Shown here piece by piece: positions 1 through 8,913 of a DNA stretch of 64,000 nt. The stretch is from assembly GCA_003602285.1 (NCBI GenBank), contig QZVU01000001.1, positions 1 through 64,000 of the forward strand, written 5' to 3'. This DNA is from Arthrobacter frigidicola (GTDB taxonomy: Bacteria > Actinomycetota > Actinomycetes > Actinomycetales > Micrococcaceae). The notes under the pieces are model-generated. The model was not told the DNA's origin and did no database searches. It saw nothing but the letters and a program-made list of their open reading frames with translations. Both the position numbers and the translations under genes were made by a program. Position 1 is the stretch's first letter. The number at the start of each line of letters is the position of its first letter.

Positions 1-176
1 TCCGTGGAGCGCCCGTCGACGATGATGACCTCGTCCACGTAGGAGGGCATGCGGCGAAGCACCCAGGGGAGGTTCATTTCCTCGTTCAGGGTCGGTATCA
101 CCACGCTGACCGAGGCCATCGGGGACGGCGCGTTGTGTATGGACAACGAGTTGGGGCCGGGGTACGGGATAGTCAT
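1..176 (-). CDS. Family 2 glycosyltransferase, 5' part only (runs off the window)
   Basis: This is the first 58 codons of a glycosyltransferase divergent from the gene at 1236. It starts ATG at 176-174, at the position where the right-hand copy has GTG. The visible protein carries the GT-A opening motif (VVIPTLNEE, then EVIIVDGRST). Against the right copy I count six differences in 176 nt: the ATG/GTG start and five third-position synonymous changes. This means both copies are translated and under selection, and it fixes the start site. The rest of the gene lies left of the window, so it could be full length or truncated. Confidence 0.8.
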   Translation of the reverse strand, partial: MTIPYPGPNSLSIHNAPSPMASVSVVIPTLNEEMNLPWVLRRMPSYVDEVIIVDGRST

Positions 177-426
177 GATCTCACCACTTTGCAAGCGAAC
201 GGTATGAACTGGCCGCAGCGGCCATGGGGAGCGGGCGGGACGGGTTCAGTCCCCGGCTTCAACCCTCGCGCCGGGTGCCCGTCCTCCAAGAGAACCCCGG
301 GCCCTGGGTGGGTGAAGCAAGATGTACAAAGGGTGAACCGGAGGTGCTGCTCGGTGAAATCCACACTAGAACTTGATCTTTGGAGTGTCGTCGAAACCGC
401 CTACCCGACTTGATTTAGGCGTTACC
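1..426. repeat. Left arm of long inverted repeat
   Basis: This arm is the reverse complement of 951-1411. It covers the glycosyltransferase 5' coding part, its leader and about 75 nt at the inner end. The inner ~75 nt and the ~59 nt just before the start codons are essentially identical. A patch in between (about 190-325 here, 1035-1175 on the right) is diverged with small length differences. The arm may continue left of the window. Confidence 0.9.
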
Positions 427-950
427 CGGCCTGCTCGTTCATTACTTGAAGAAATTGCCAAACCCGTAAGTTCGCTGGGTGGTGATTACTCGCGCGGCGC
501 GGCCTAATACCTGTCCTGATCAGATACCGGAGTTCCGGGCGGCGTTCACATCGACCAACTCCTGCCGCCCCTGTAGGAAAGCGCTGCACTTTCGCGGTAG
601 CGCGCCCCGGACGCAACGGAGACGTCCGGTGACCGGTCAGCGCGGCGCCCTGGCCGGCCGGGAGGTCTTCATCGGGGCGAGATTTGAGCCGGCCGGAGCG
701 CTTTGGACAACCGCTCCGGTCGCTGCCCCCTGAAGCACTGGATGTTCTGCCGTATACGTGCGGCGAAATATATGCGGTGTGCTAATCGGAGCTTCAATGA
801 GCTCTACCCAGCGATATGGCGGGACAGCGGGACAGCGAGACACCGCCGAGACCCCGCCCGGGGAGCCCCGAGGCGGCCCCAGATAAGTAACGGACCGTAA
901 CGCGCGAGTATGCCTCTGACGATTTCTCCAAGTAGGGAACGAGAAGCTCA
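427..950. other. Unique spacer between the inverted-repeat arms, no convincing gene
   Basis: This 524-nt stretch separates the two arms and lies between divergent glycosyltransferase starts. I see no open frame with actinobacterial codon use and a ribosome binding site, and no RNA gene. Base composition is mixed, with AT-richer patches near 430-480 and 740-790 that could hold promoters, but I cannot assign any confidently. Confidence 0.5.
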
Positions 951-1411
951 GGTAACGCCTAAATCAAGTCGGGTAGGCGGTTTCGACGACACTCCAAAGA
1001 TCAAGTTCTAGTGTGGATTTCACCGAGCAGCACCCCTGGTTCACCCTTTGTACACCTAGCGTCACCACCCAGGGCCCAGGGTTCTCTTGGAGGACGGGCA
1101 CCCGGTGCGACCTCAAAAGTTGGAGCCGAGTAATGGGAATTGTAATCCGCAAGGACGATTCACTGGGTCCGTCCGGCCCGCTCCCCATGGCCGCTGCGGC
1201 CAGTTCATACCGTTCGCTTGCAAAGTGGTGAGATCGTGACTATCCCGTACCCCGGCCCCAACTCGTTGTCCATACACAATGCGCCATCGCCGATGGCCTC
1301 GGTCAGCGTCGTGATACCGACCCTGAACGAGGAGATGAACCTCCCCTGGGTGCTTCGCCGCATGCCCTCCTACGTGGACGAGGTCATCATCGTCGACGGG
1401 CGCTCCACGGA
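951..1411. repeat. Right arm of long inverted repeat
   Basis: This arm is the partner of 1-426. The inner boundary is sharp: ggtaacgcct at 951-960 pairs with 417-426. It contains the leader and first ~58 codons of the glycosyltransferase at 1236. The scattered substitutions between arms argue against a simple assembly palindrome. Confidence 0.9.
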
Positions 1412-2087
1412 CAACACCGTCAAGGTGGCCCGCGCGCTCCGCGTCGATGTCCTGGTGGTGTCCGAACCCCGTGCCGGAAAGGGCTGGGCCCTGCGGGCCG
1501 GGTTCGCGGCGGCCTCCGGCGACATCATCGTCATGCTCGACGCCGACGGCAGCATGGATCCGCAGGAGATCGGCTGGTTCGTCTCCCCGCTCCAGCACGA
1601 CTTCGATTTCGTCAAAGGCTCCCGGCACGTGACCGGAGGCGGCTCCGAGGATCTGACCTGGCTGCGGAAGGCCGGAAACCATGCCCTGACCGGGCTGGCC
1701 AACGTGGTCCTGCACAGCAACTACTCCGACCTCTGCTACGGCTACATCGCCTTCCGGCGGGAGTGCCTCGAGGTCCTGCAGCTGGAATCCGACGGCTTTG
1801 AGATCGAGACGGAACTGATCGTCAGGGCGGCGAAGGCCGGCCTTCGAATTGCCGAGGTCCCCAGCCTGGAGCTGGACCGTATCTCCGGGGCATCGAATCT
1901 TCAGACCTTTCGGGACGGGTGGCGGGTGCTCCGGACCATGGCTCACGAATGCCTCGTGTGGGAGGCCCCTACCGCCGGCGCCCGTCCGGAGGTGCTGCGG
2001 CGGGTGAAATACGCCTATTCCAATGTGAGCTTCCCCCGAACCCCCACGGATCCGCAGAGCGTTCTCCCCTTGATGAGCGCGAGTTGA
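1236..2087 (+). CDS. Family 2 glycosyltransferase (DPM1-like)
   Basis: This 283-aa GT-A glycosyltransferase probably transfers a sugar from a nucleotide donor onto a lipid carrier or growing glycan at the inner membrane face. VVIPTLNEE lies near residue 25, VIIVDGRSTDNT near 50 and the metal-binding MLDADG near 108. No membrane helices are evident, so it is likely peripheral. GTG at 1236 is chosen because the divergent paralog has ATG there and all differences downstream are synonymous; the Shine-Dalgarno (GGTGAG at 1227) is weak. It is the first gene of the glycan operon, 106 nt before the kinase-like gene. Donor and acceptor are not predictable. Confidence 0.85.
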   Translation: MTIPYPGPNSLSIHNAPSPMASVSVVIPTLNEEMNLPWVLRRMPSYVDEVIIVDGRSTDNTVKVARALRVDVLVVSEPRAGKGWALRAGFAAASGDIIVMLDADGSMDPQEIGWFVSPLQHDFDFVKGSRHVTGGGSEDLTWLRKAGNHALTGLANVVLHSNYSDLCYGYIAFRRECLEVLQLESDGFEIETELIVRAAKAGLRIAEVPSLELDRISGASNLQTFRDGWRVLRTMAHECLVWEAPTAGARPEVLRRVKYAYSNVSFPRTPTDPQSVLPLMSAS

Positions 2088-2193
2088 CCCGTAGAGAAGT
2101 CACCGCCGGGTAGCACCGCGGAAACCAAGGCACGTCCGACGCCGTGCACCCCAGCAATACCACTCAACCGACACCTTCCAGACAGGGGACGAT

Positions 2194-3285
2194 ATGCGCA
2201 CCGGGCGTACAAAGGAACTGCACTTCGACATCCACGGGCGGGTAAGGATCCGCGTCGACGCAAAGGCGCCGTCAGCGGCCCAGCTCCAAAGCATGTTGGC
2301 GTGTTTCGCCACCGACAGCGAAGGGCCGGCCGACATCATCGTCGATAGCCAGCCGGAGCCGATGCCGGAGGCGGGTCTGCTCGAGCACGAGCTCGCGTAC
2401 ACGGAGACCAGCGTGCGTTTCCAACACGATCGGGTCCAGATCGTCAGGGAGCCCGAGCAGTGGCGCATTCACGGGGCGGGTGAACTGCTGACCTCCGTGG
2501 TCCCTGTTCTCGACGCCGCCATGGTCGGTCAGGGTGCCGCCATGTTCCATGCGGCAACGATGGCTTACAACGGTCACGCGATCGCACTCCCCGCCGCCGG
2601 GGGCACCGGCAAGACCAGCACCGCGGCGAAGCTGATGAGGCGCGAGGGATGGTCGTTCATGGGCGACGACTGGGCCTTCCTCGCCGAGGACGGCACGCAG
2701 CTTGGTTATGCGAAGCCGATGTTCATCAAGCCGCACCACCGGGCCATCTACCCGCACCTGTTCGAAGGTCTCCGGAAGCCCCTGGTCCCCTCGGGGCTCT
2801 CCCAGAGCGTCGGCCGCCTCACCACCCTGGTGCACCCGTACGTCATTCGTTATCCGCGCCTCGCGGACTTCTCCCGCCGATGGTCGCCGGAGCACCGCAT
2901 GGTCGATGCGTCAAGCGCGTTCCCCGGACGGGAGGTGACAACCTCGGCCCCGCTCGCGGTCGCCGTCTACATCGAGCGCTTTGAGGGCAGCCGGTCCCGG
3001 ATCGTCGAGCGGACGAAGGACTGGATGGTCGACCGCATGATCGGCAACTTCCACATCGAGATGGCGGGCTTCTCGCAGCGGGTCGTGACCAGCCTGGCGG
3101 CCACGTCGGTCATCTCGTGGCGCGAGCACTTTGCCGCAAAAGGGGTCGTGCTGAGCAAAGCGCTCGACGGCCGGCCCTGCTACCTGCTGCAGGTGCCCTC
3201 CGCGTACACGGCTGACCAGGCGTCGGATGACATCGTTCGTTTCCTTGAGGAGCTGCTGCCGTCGGTCCTCGACGAGCAGTCCTGA
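2194..3285 (+). CDS. HprK-like P-loop kinase domain protein
   Basis: This is a 363-aa protein. The C-terminal two thirds resemble the HPr kinase/phosphorylase catalytic fold: a P-loop AAGGTGKTS at about residues 134-142, then GDDW at about 157-160, matching the paired acidic residues after the P-loop in HprK. I do not see the HprK signature of the phosphorylase active site, and no HPr gene is nearby, so a true HPr kinase is unlikely. HprK-like kinases occur in polysaccharide and peptide-modification clusters. Here it sits between two glycosyltransferases, which suggests phosphorylation of a sugar, lipid or glycan intermediate (inference). ATG 2194 has AGGGGA six bases upstream. It is 10 nt from the next gene. 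Confidence 0.7.
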   Translation: MRTGRTKELHFDIHGRVRIRVDAKAPSAAQLQSMLACFATDSEGPADIIVDSQPEPMPEAGLLEHELAYTETSVRFQHDRVQIVREPEQWRIHGAGELLTSVVPVLDAAMVGQGAAMFHAATMAYNGHAIALPAAGGTGKTSTAAKLMRREGWSFMGDDWAFLAEDGTQLGYAKPMFIKPHHRAIYPHLFEGLRKPLVPSGLSQSVGRLTTLVHPYVIRYPRLADFSRRWSPEHRMVDASSAFPGREVTTSAPLAVAVYIERFEGSRSRIVERTKDWMVDRMIGNFHIEMAGFSQRVVTSLAATSVISWREHFAAKGVVLSKALDGRPCYLLQVPSAYTADQASDDIVRFLEELLPSVLDEQS

Positions 3286-3295
3286 GAGGTGAACA

Positions 3296-4114
3296 GTGGA
3301 TTACAGCCCCAGCGAGGTCACCGCTGTCGTTCCGGCCCGTAACGCGGAGAGCATGCTCCCGCGTTGCCTCGAAGCCCTGAGCCAGTCCGGTGTCGCCGAG
3401 ATCATCGTGGTGGATGGATGCTCCACCGACCGCACCGTCGATATTGCCCTCGCGGCAGGTGCCCGGGTCCTGAGCGACGAGGGCCGGGGCCTGCCATGGG
3501 CCCGGACCCTCGGCGTGAAGAGCAGCAGGACCCGGTGGGTCCTGCTCGTCGACTCCGACGTCGTCTTCGGGCCGACGGGGGTCGCTGACCTGCTCACTGA
3601 ACTGGTGGAGGAGGGCTACGACGCACTCCAGGCCGGCCTGGAAAGCGTCGCTGGGCCGGGCTACTGGGGGCAGGCGCTGGCCCATCACCACCGCACCGGC
3701 CGCAGCCGCAACTGGTTCGGACTGGTGGCGACGGTCATCGACCGGGAGCTGATGCTGGGCGTGGGCTTCGACGACTCGTTCAAGTCCGGGGAGGACATCG
3801 AGCTGCGCTGGCGGATGCGGCAGTCAGGGATGCGAACGGGCGTGTCACAAAAGGTCCTGGTCGAACACCGGTTCGCAGCCGACGACTTCGACTTTGCGCT
3901 CGATCAGTTCCTCATGGATGGCAAGGGACTCGGGCGGATGATCCGCAAGCACGGCTGGCGTGGTGCGAGGCTGGCCCTGCTGCCCGCCGCCGCTGCTGTC
4001 CGGGGCAGCGCCCTGAGCCTCGCCGGTGGGCAGCCCCGGTGGCTGCGCTACTACCTTGCCTTCTGCTGGTACAACTACGCGGGCATGGCAAAGGGTCTCG
4101 GTCGTGTGGGCTGA
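3296..4114 (+). CDS. Family 2 glycosyltransferase
   Basis: This 272-aa GT-A enzyme has VTAVVPARNAE at the N-terminus, IIVVDGCSTDRT near residue 38, the metal-binding LLVDSDVVFG near 83, and a GEDIELRWRM segment near 165 (the ED acid/base region typical of GT2). It is distinct from the 1236 gene. GTG 3296 is preceded by GAGAGGTGA. The flippase overlaps its 3' end by 11 nt, so the two are translationally coupled. Likely role: adding a residue to the lipid-linked repeat unit that the flippase exports. Confidence 0.85.
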   Translation: MDYSPSEVTAVVPARNAESMLPRCLEALSQSGVAEIIVVDGCSTDRTVDIALAAGARVLSDEGRGLPWARTLGVKSSRTRWVLLVDSDVVFGPTGVADLLTELVEEGYDALQAGLESVAGPGYWGQALAHHHRTGRSRNWFGLVATVIDRELMLGVGFDDSFKSGEDIELRWRMRQSGMRTGVSQKVLVEHRFAADDFDFALDQFLMDGKGLGRMIRKHGWRGARLALLPAAAAVRGSALSLAGGQPRWLRYYLAFCWYNYAGMAKGLGRVG

Positions 4115-5393
4115 GCGGGCTTCCGCGGTCCCGGACCCCTCGACCGTCGTCCGGCGCTCCGCCCTGCACAGCTCGATCGGCCTCGTCGTGGCCAAGGCCG
4201 CCGCGACGGGCACGGGTTTCGCCTTCTGGATTGTGGCCGCCCGCGCGACAACCGACCATGAGGTCGGGCTCACCACAGCCGCGGTCTCGGCGGTGATCCT
4301 CTGCACGCAGCTCGCGGTGCTGGGCACCGGGTCGGCGGTGATCGTCTCCGTGGGTCGGGGGGAGCCACCCGAGCGGGTGCTGAATTCCGCGTTCGGCATC
4401 GTGACGGTGACCGGCACCGTGCTGGCCCTCGGCTTCCTCTTTCTCCAGTTGATGACCGCGGACGCGGAGACAGCGTCGACGTCGATCCTCTTCTGGTTCA
4501 CCTTCCTCGTGGCCGTTGTCGCAGGGACAATGTGCACCGTGCTTGACCAAACGCTCGTGGCGCTGGGCCGCGGTGCCAGCGCGACCACCCGGTACACGGT
4601 GGCCGGCGTGCTCTCATTTGGCGCTGCAGCGTTCCTTGCCTGGTGGCGGAACGGTGCCGCCGCCGACATCCTGATGGTCTGCTGGACGTTCGGGTCGGTT
4701 GTCGCGTTCCTCATCGGCATGGTCCAGCTGCGACGACTGATCGGGTACCGGCCGCGGCCCTCCCTGCACCTGGCGCACAGCCGTTCACTGCTGGTGGTTG
4801 GCATTCCGAACCAGCTCATCACGCTCACCGAGCGCGCCCCCGGGCTGATCCTGCCGCTGCTGCTCGCGCTCCTGGTATCGCCGGCGACCGCTGCCTACTG
4901 GTATCCCGCATGGATGATGGCCTGGGCCGCCTACACCGCCCCGATGCTGATGGCCATCGTCCAGTTCTCCGAAGGAGTCCGCGACCCCGCCCGGCTCGTC
5001 CCGAAATTCTTCGCGAGTTTCCGGTGGTCACTCGCCTTGGGATGCGTGGCTGCCGCCGTTCTCGTCGTTTTCGCGCGTCCGCTGCTCCACCTGCTCGGGG
5101 AGAATTACGCCGACTCGTCCACCATCGCCCTGCGGTTGCTGGCGATCGGAGTGGTGCCGTACGCGGTGCTCCAGGCCTATAACGCCGTGTGCCGGATCCG
5201 CGGCCGCTACCTCGAGCCGATTATCGTTGGCGTGGTGGTCGGGACCGCCGTCTCCGCCGCAGCGCTGCTGGCCGCCGACCTGGGAGCCAGCGCCATGGCC
5301 CTTTCGTTTCTCCTGGCGCTCTCCGGCGGCGCCGTGGTGGTCGGCCTCCGACTGATCGCCATCCTTCGGCGCGTCAGGCGGGAGGCACAATGA
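4104..5393 (+). CDS. Polysaccharide flippase-like multispanning membrane protein
   Basis: This 429-aa protein has about 12 hydrophobic helices and the layout of the Wzx/PST branch of the MOP exporter superfamily. An N-terminal basic stretch (STVVRRSALHSS) precedes the first helix, as is usual. It is predicted to flip the lipid-linked glycan across the membrane. An upstream in-frame start exists, but GTG 4104 fits best: it has AAGGG at 4091 and only a short overlap with the previous stop. The gene ends in an ATGA overlap with the next one. Confidence 0.75.
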   Translation: MWAERASAVPDPSTVVRRSALHSSIGLVVAKAAATGTGFAFWIVAARATTDHEVGLTTAAVSAVILCTQLAVLGTGSAVIVSVGRGEPPERVLNSAFGIVTVTGTVLALGFLFLQLMTADAETASTSILFWFTFLVAVVAGTMCTVLDQTLVALGRGASATTRYTVAGVLSFGAAAFLAWWRNGAAADILMVCWTFGSVVAFLIGMVQLRRLIGYRPRPSLHLAHSRSLLVVGIPNQLITLTERAPGLILPLLLALLVSPATAAYWYPAWMMAWAAYTAPMLMAIVQFSEGVRDPARLVPKFFASFRWSLALGCVAAAVLVVFARPLLHLLGENYADSSTIALRLLAIGVVPYAVLQAYNAVCRIRGRYLEPIIVGVVVGTAVSAAALLAADLGASAMALSFLLALSGGAVVVGLRLIAILRRVRREAQ

Positions 5394-7168
5394 TCGATGA
5401 ACTCGAAGTGACTCGACCCACCGGGGGGCGCTGGAAGCGCCGCGATGTGCTGTGCATCGTGGCGGGAGTCGTGGCGCTGGCTCTCGTCGTGGGTGCCGCC
5501 TCCACGGTGTCGGTGCCAGTGGCCAGTGATCTGGGACTCGTCGCGGTGCTGCCCTTCCCGTTCTGGATCGGGGTCCTGATCCTTAACATCGCCTTCTTCG
5601 TGGCGCTGCGCGGGGACGCGGATGGCCCGGCGCGCCGCCTGGTCATGATGTCGCTCCTCGTAGTCTTCGTGCTCGTGCTCTTCGGAACTCCGATCTTCGT
5701 GACGGACGTACCGCGCGGTGAGGTCGCGTTCCGTCACCTGGGAGTCTCCGACGCCCTCTCCCAGGTGGGCGTCGACCCCGATATCGACGCCTACTTCAAC
5801 TGGCCGGGCTTCTTCGCCCTCCTGGCGACCCTGCTCGCGGCGACCGGTCTCGACCCGGTGACCGTGGCCCTGTGGGCGCCGGTGGTCAACGTAGGTCTGT
5901 GGCTCACCGCCGTGGGCGCGGCGACGCGGTTCCTCACGAGCGACCCGCGACGGCGCTGGCTGGTGCTCTGGCTCTTCTGCCTCGGCAACTGGCAGGACCA
6001 GGATTACCTGTCGCCCCAGGCCTTCGGCTTTTTCCTCTACCTCGTCCTGATCGGCCTGCTCGTCGGACCGCTGGGCGCCCGGCCCGCCCCGTTCCGCGGT
6101 TTCCGACGTGCCGACCTGGCGGAGTGGTGGCGGGGACGGGCACCCGCCGACGACCGCCCGGGACACCGGGTGGGGGCTCTGGTGGTGGCCCTGCTGCTCA
6201 TCGTCGTCATCTGCGCGAGCCATCAGCTGACTCCGTTCATGATGCTCGTTGCCATCACCGCCCTCACCCTCAGCGGACGGGTCTGGCCCAGCCGGCTGCC
6301 CCTGATCGCCGGCATCGTGCTGGTGCTCTGGCTTGTCTACCCTGCGAGTCCATACCTCGTCGGACACCCGCCCCTCGAGGATGCGGGGCTGGGGGCGGCG
6401 ATCACCTCAAACGTCGTCGACCGGGTGAGCGGGACCCCGGGACACGTGGTCGTGGTGCAGCTCCGGGTCCTTCTCACCATCGTGCTGTGGTCGCTCGCCG
6501 CGGCGGGGGCGGTGCGTGACTGGCGCAGAGGCCGCCTCGATCTCCGGGTGATCCTTCTCGCCTTCTCCCCGGTGCTGATCTTCCCTGTGCAGATGTACGG
6601 CGGCGAGATGCTCATCCGTGTCTCGCTGTTCGCGCTGCCGTTCATCGCCCTGCAGGCATGCTCGATCCTGCTTCCCACGGAGGGCAGCGCACGTCCCTCC
6701 CCCCGCGCGACGGGGGCGCTCGTGCTCACTTGTTTCCTGCTGGCGGCGCTGACAGTGACCGGCCGGTTCGGCAACGCGCAGTATGACGTCTTCGCCGACA
6801 GTGAGATCGCCGCCATGGACGCCGTGGAGGAGATGGCGCCGCCCGACGCGGCGATCATCTCGGCCGCGCATCCGACGCCGTGGCGCGAAGACGCCTACCT
6901 CGACCACCAGTACCGGACGATCGAGGACCTGTGCCAGCAGGACCTGACGTCGGCGACGTGCGCCCCAACCGTCTATGAATACGCCCGGCGCAATGCCCAG
7001 GGCGCCTACCTGGTGCTCATGAGTTCGGGCGAGGCGAGTCTGGTCATCCAAGGCGACACCACCGCCGCCGACTTCGCCGAAATGGAGAGGTGGCTGAGGA
7101 CCCAGGAGGGTGTGCAGCTCTCGTTCAGAAACGCCCACGTGCGCGTGTACGAGGTGGTGCCAGAATGA
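5390..7168 (+). CDS. Large multispanning membrane protein, polymerase or GT-C candidate
   Basis: This 592-aa protein has about a dozen hydrophobic helices and a C-terminal soluble tail of about 130 residues, presumably extracytoplasmic. Segments such as FNWPGFF (near residue 142) and DYLSPQAFGFF (near 205) resemble large actinobacterial membrane proteins of GT-C or Wzy-like type, but I cannot place it in a named family. After a flippase, polymerisation or transfer of the exported glycan is the natural role (inference). ATG 5390 overlaps the previous stop (ATGA) and GGAGG lies just upstream. Confidence 0.65.
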   Translation: MIDELEVTRPTGGRWKRRDVLCIVAGVVALALVVGAASTVSVPVASDLGLVAVLPFPFWIGVLILNIAFFVALRGDADGPARRLVMMSLLVVFVLVLFGTPIFVTDVPRGEVAFRHLGVSDALSQVGVDPDIDAYFNWPGFFALLATLLAATGLDPVTVALWAPVVNVGLWLTAVGAATRFLTSDPRRRWLVLWLFCLGNWQDQDYLSPQAFGFFLYLVLIGLLVGPLGARPAPFRGFRRADLAEWWRGRAPADDRPGHRVGALVVALLLIVVICASHQLTPFMMLVAITALTLSGRVWPSRLPLIAGIVLVLWLVYPASPYLVGHPPLEDAGLGAAITSNVVDRVSGTPGHVVVVQLRVLLTIVLWSLAAAGAVRDWRRGRLDLRVILLAFSPVLIFPVQMYGGEMLIRVSLFALPFIALQACSILLPTEGSARPSPRATGALVLTCFLLAALTVTGRFGNAQYDVFADSEIAAMDAVEEMAPPDAAIISAAHPTPWREDAYLDHQYRTIEDLCQQDLTSATCAPTVYEYARRNAQGAYLVLMSSGEASLVIQGDTTAADFAEMERWLRTQEGVQLSFRNAHVRVYEVVPE

Positions 7169-7500
7169 GCGGCGTCAGCCGGCTGACCGTGGCGCTCGGC
7201 ACCGCGGCCGTTGTGCTGTCGGTGGCGACCGTCATCGGGCTGCCGGCGCCGCTGCAGGCAGCCGCCGCGATAGCTGTCCTCGTCCTCCTTCCGGGGCAGG
7301 CACTTGCCCGGCTCACCCAGGTGACAGATGTCGCGCTCGCCGCGGTGCTCGTCCTCGCGATCGGCCTGGGCACGCTGACGGTCGTGTCAACGGCGATGTT
7401 CTACCTGACCTTGTGGTCGTGGCAGGCTTGCGTCGTCACGATGGGCGTGATTACCGTCCTCGCATGCATAGTGCGCGCACGGCAGGAGGTGGCTTGGTAA
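7165..7500 (+). CDS. Small membrane protein (111 aa)
   Basis: This protein consists of three or four hydrophobic helices joined by very short loops; I recognise no family. It starts with an ATGA overlap with the polymerase-like gene and ends in a TAATG overlap with the next gene, so it is embedded in the operon and probably made at fixed stoichiometry with its neighbours. It could be a subunit of the assembly machinery (inference). Confidence 0.7.
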   Translation: MSGVSRLTVALGTAAVVLSVATVIGLPAPLQAAAAIAVLVLLPGQALARLTQVTDVALAAVLVLAIGLGTLTVVSTAMFYLTLWSWQACVVTMGVITVLACIVRARQEVAW

Positions 7501-7754
7501 TGGGCGAGCTGGAGGACCTGGTTGCATCGAACGGCCTTGTGTTCGAACTGGCCGGCCTGTTCGTGGCCGGCGTGCTGCTCGTCACCCTAGTCACGGTCGA
7601 GTTCCGTCGCGCCGGACCGGTTACCGGACCAGACACCGGGCGGCGTGCGGGCCCCGCAATCTTCAGCCCAAGGGAAGGCCGCGTGCTCATCGCCATCATG
7701 TGGGTGTTGTGCGTGCTCCTCTTCCTTCCACGCGTGCTGGAGCTGCTCGCGTGA
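7500..7754 (+). CDS. Small membrane protein (84 aa)
   Basis: Two hydrophobic helices (about residues 15-32 and 62-80) flank a polar loop with basic residues (EFRRAG, SPREGR). No family is recognised. The start ATG overlaps the previous stop by one base and its stop overlaps the GTG of the next gene. With the 111-aa protein it forms a pair of tiny membrane genes typical of envelope biosynthesis operons. Confidence 0.65.
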   Translation: MGELEDLVASNGLVFELAGLFVAGVLLVTLVTVEFRRAGPVTGPDTGRRAGPAIFSPREGRVLIAIMWVLCVLLFLPRVLELLA

Positions 7755-8800
7755 GCAGTGGGGCGCGGTGGTGGCTCCTCAGCGACCTCCATCTGGACAT
7801 GTCGGATGACGACCCCCGGAGCCCGGGAAGGATGCTGGCCGAATTCCTGTGCCGCGAGGTGCCTGCAGCCTCAGACCGTCAGCAGCACGTCGCCTTCGTG
7901 GGTGATACGTTCGAGCTGGCCGGGCTGACGGAGGACGAGAGCCAGTCCCGGCTCAAGTCCATCCTTGCCTGCCACCCGGCCACGTTCCAGGAGCTTGAGG
8001 CGTGCGCGGCGCGCGGTGTGCAGCTGCACTTCCTCTGCGGCAACCACGACTCCGACCTGGCCCGGCCCTCGGTTGCCGCCCGCCTGTCGGCGCTGCTTTC
8101 ACCCCTTGAACCCACGCGGGTCAGGGTGCACCCGTGGATCCTGCACGTGCCCCACGTGCTCGTGGCCGAGCACGGGCACCAGCACCACGCGCTGCACCGG
8201 ACGCCGGAGGTGCTCCGCGCGGCGGTCAGCGACACCGATGAGCTGCACCTGCCACCGCTTGCGGCCTGGCATGCCCATCCCTCATGGTCGCGAGTGCGAC
8301 GGGCCGGAGCCGTTGCGCGCGCCTGCCTGGGATCCGAGCGGGCGGAACGCCGTCTTCGACAGCCCGCGTACGACGAGCTGTTGCAAACCGAGTCGCTGCG
8401 GCTCGCGCTCGACGGGGATACCGTTCGGGATCTTGCCCGCCTGTCCCGGTTCCGGACGGTGTCGGCGCTTCCGGCCACCGCAATTCGCATGTTGCGCCGC
8501 GGCATCGGGCGTGCGGTCAGCGGCGAGGAGGCTCCTGCCGCAGCGGCTTCCATCACACGCACCCTCGAGGCGCACGGCTTCGGGGTGGCCTGGTACGTCT
8601 CGGGCCACACCCACCGGGCACTCGAGTCGCCGGTTACTGCGTCCACCCGGTACGTCAACACCGGCACGTGGTGTTCGGACGTCCGCGGCCACGGACCTGA
8701 TCAATCGGACCGTCGGGCGTTCCCGTACGCCGTGATCACTGTGGATCCGGACGGCGCCACCAGCGGTGGGCTGCGGTACTGGCGCCCGGACGGAGGCTGA
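7751..8800 (+). CDS. Calcineurin-like metallophosphoesterase, cytosolic
   Basis: This 349-aa protein carries the metallophosphoesterase blocks in order: SDLHLD near residue 10, VGDTFEL near 53, CGNHDSD near 96, AEHGHQHH near 140 and SGHTHRA near 285. There is no signal peptide. LpxH-type hydrolases acting on UDP-sugar lipids have similar signatures, so a nucleotide-sugar or lipid-phosphate intermediate is a plausible substrate (inference). GTG 7751 overlaps the preceding stop, making this the last gene of the overlapping chain. It could remove the phosphate that the HprK-like kinase adds. Confidence 0.8.
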   Translation: MSSGARWWLLSDLHLDMSDDDPRSPGRMLAEFLCREVPAASDRQQHVAFVGDTFELAGLTEDESQSRLKSILACHPATFQELEACAARGVQLHFLCGNHDSDLARPSVAARLSALLSPLEPTRVRVHPWILHVPHVLVAEHGHQHHALHRTPEVLRAAVSDTDELHLPPLAAWHAHPSWSRVRRAGAVARACLGSERAERRLRQPAYDELLQTESLRLALDGDTVRDLARLSRFRTVSALPATAIRMLRRGIGRAVSGEEAPAAAASITRTLEAHGFGVAWYVSGHTHRALESPVTASTRYVNTGTWCSDVRGHGPDQSDRRAFPYAVITVDPDGATSGGLRYWRPDGG

Positions 8801-8913
8801 GCCGTGCCGATACCAGCACCCATGGGAACCCGGTGGTCTCGCTATCCTTCGGGCGAACGCCCGACCTGCCGTTTGGATGTCCGCCGCCGGGAAGATGCAT
8901 AAGGGGTTATCGG

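Noticed and set aside
1-1411. Inverted repeat as a pure assembly palindrome
   Set aside because: The arms differ by synonymous coding changes and a diverged leader patch, which an artefact would not produce. A chimeric edge cannot be fully excluded without data left of position 1.
2194-3285. True HPr kinase regulating carbon catabolite repression
   Set aside because: Phosphorylase signature missing, no ptsH nearby and a glycan operon context.
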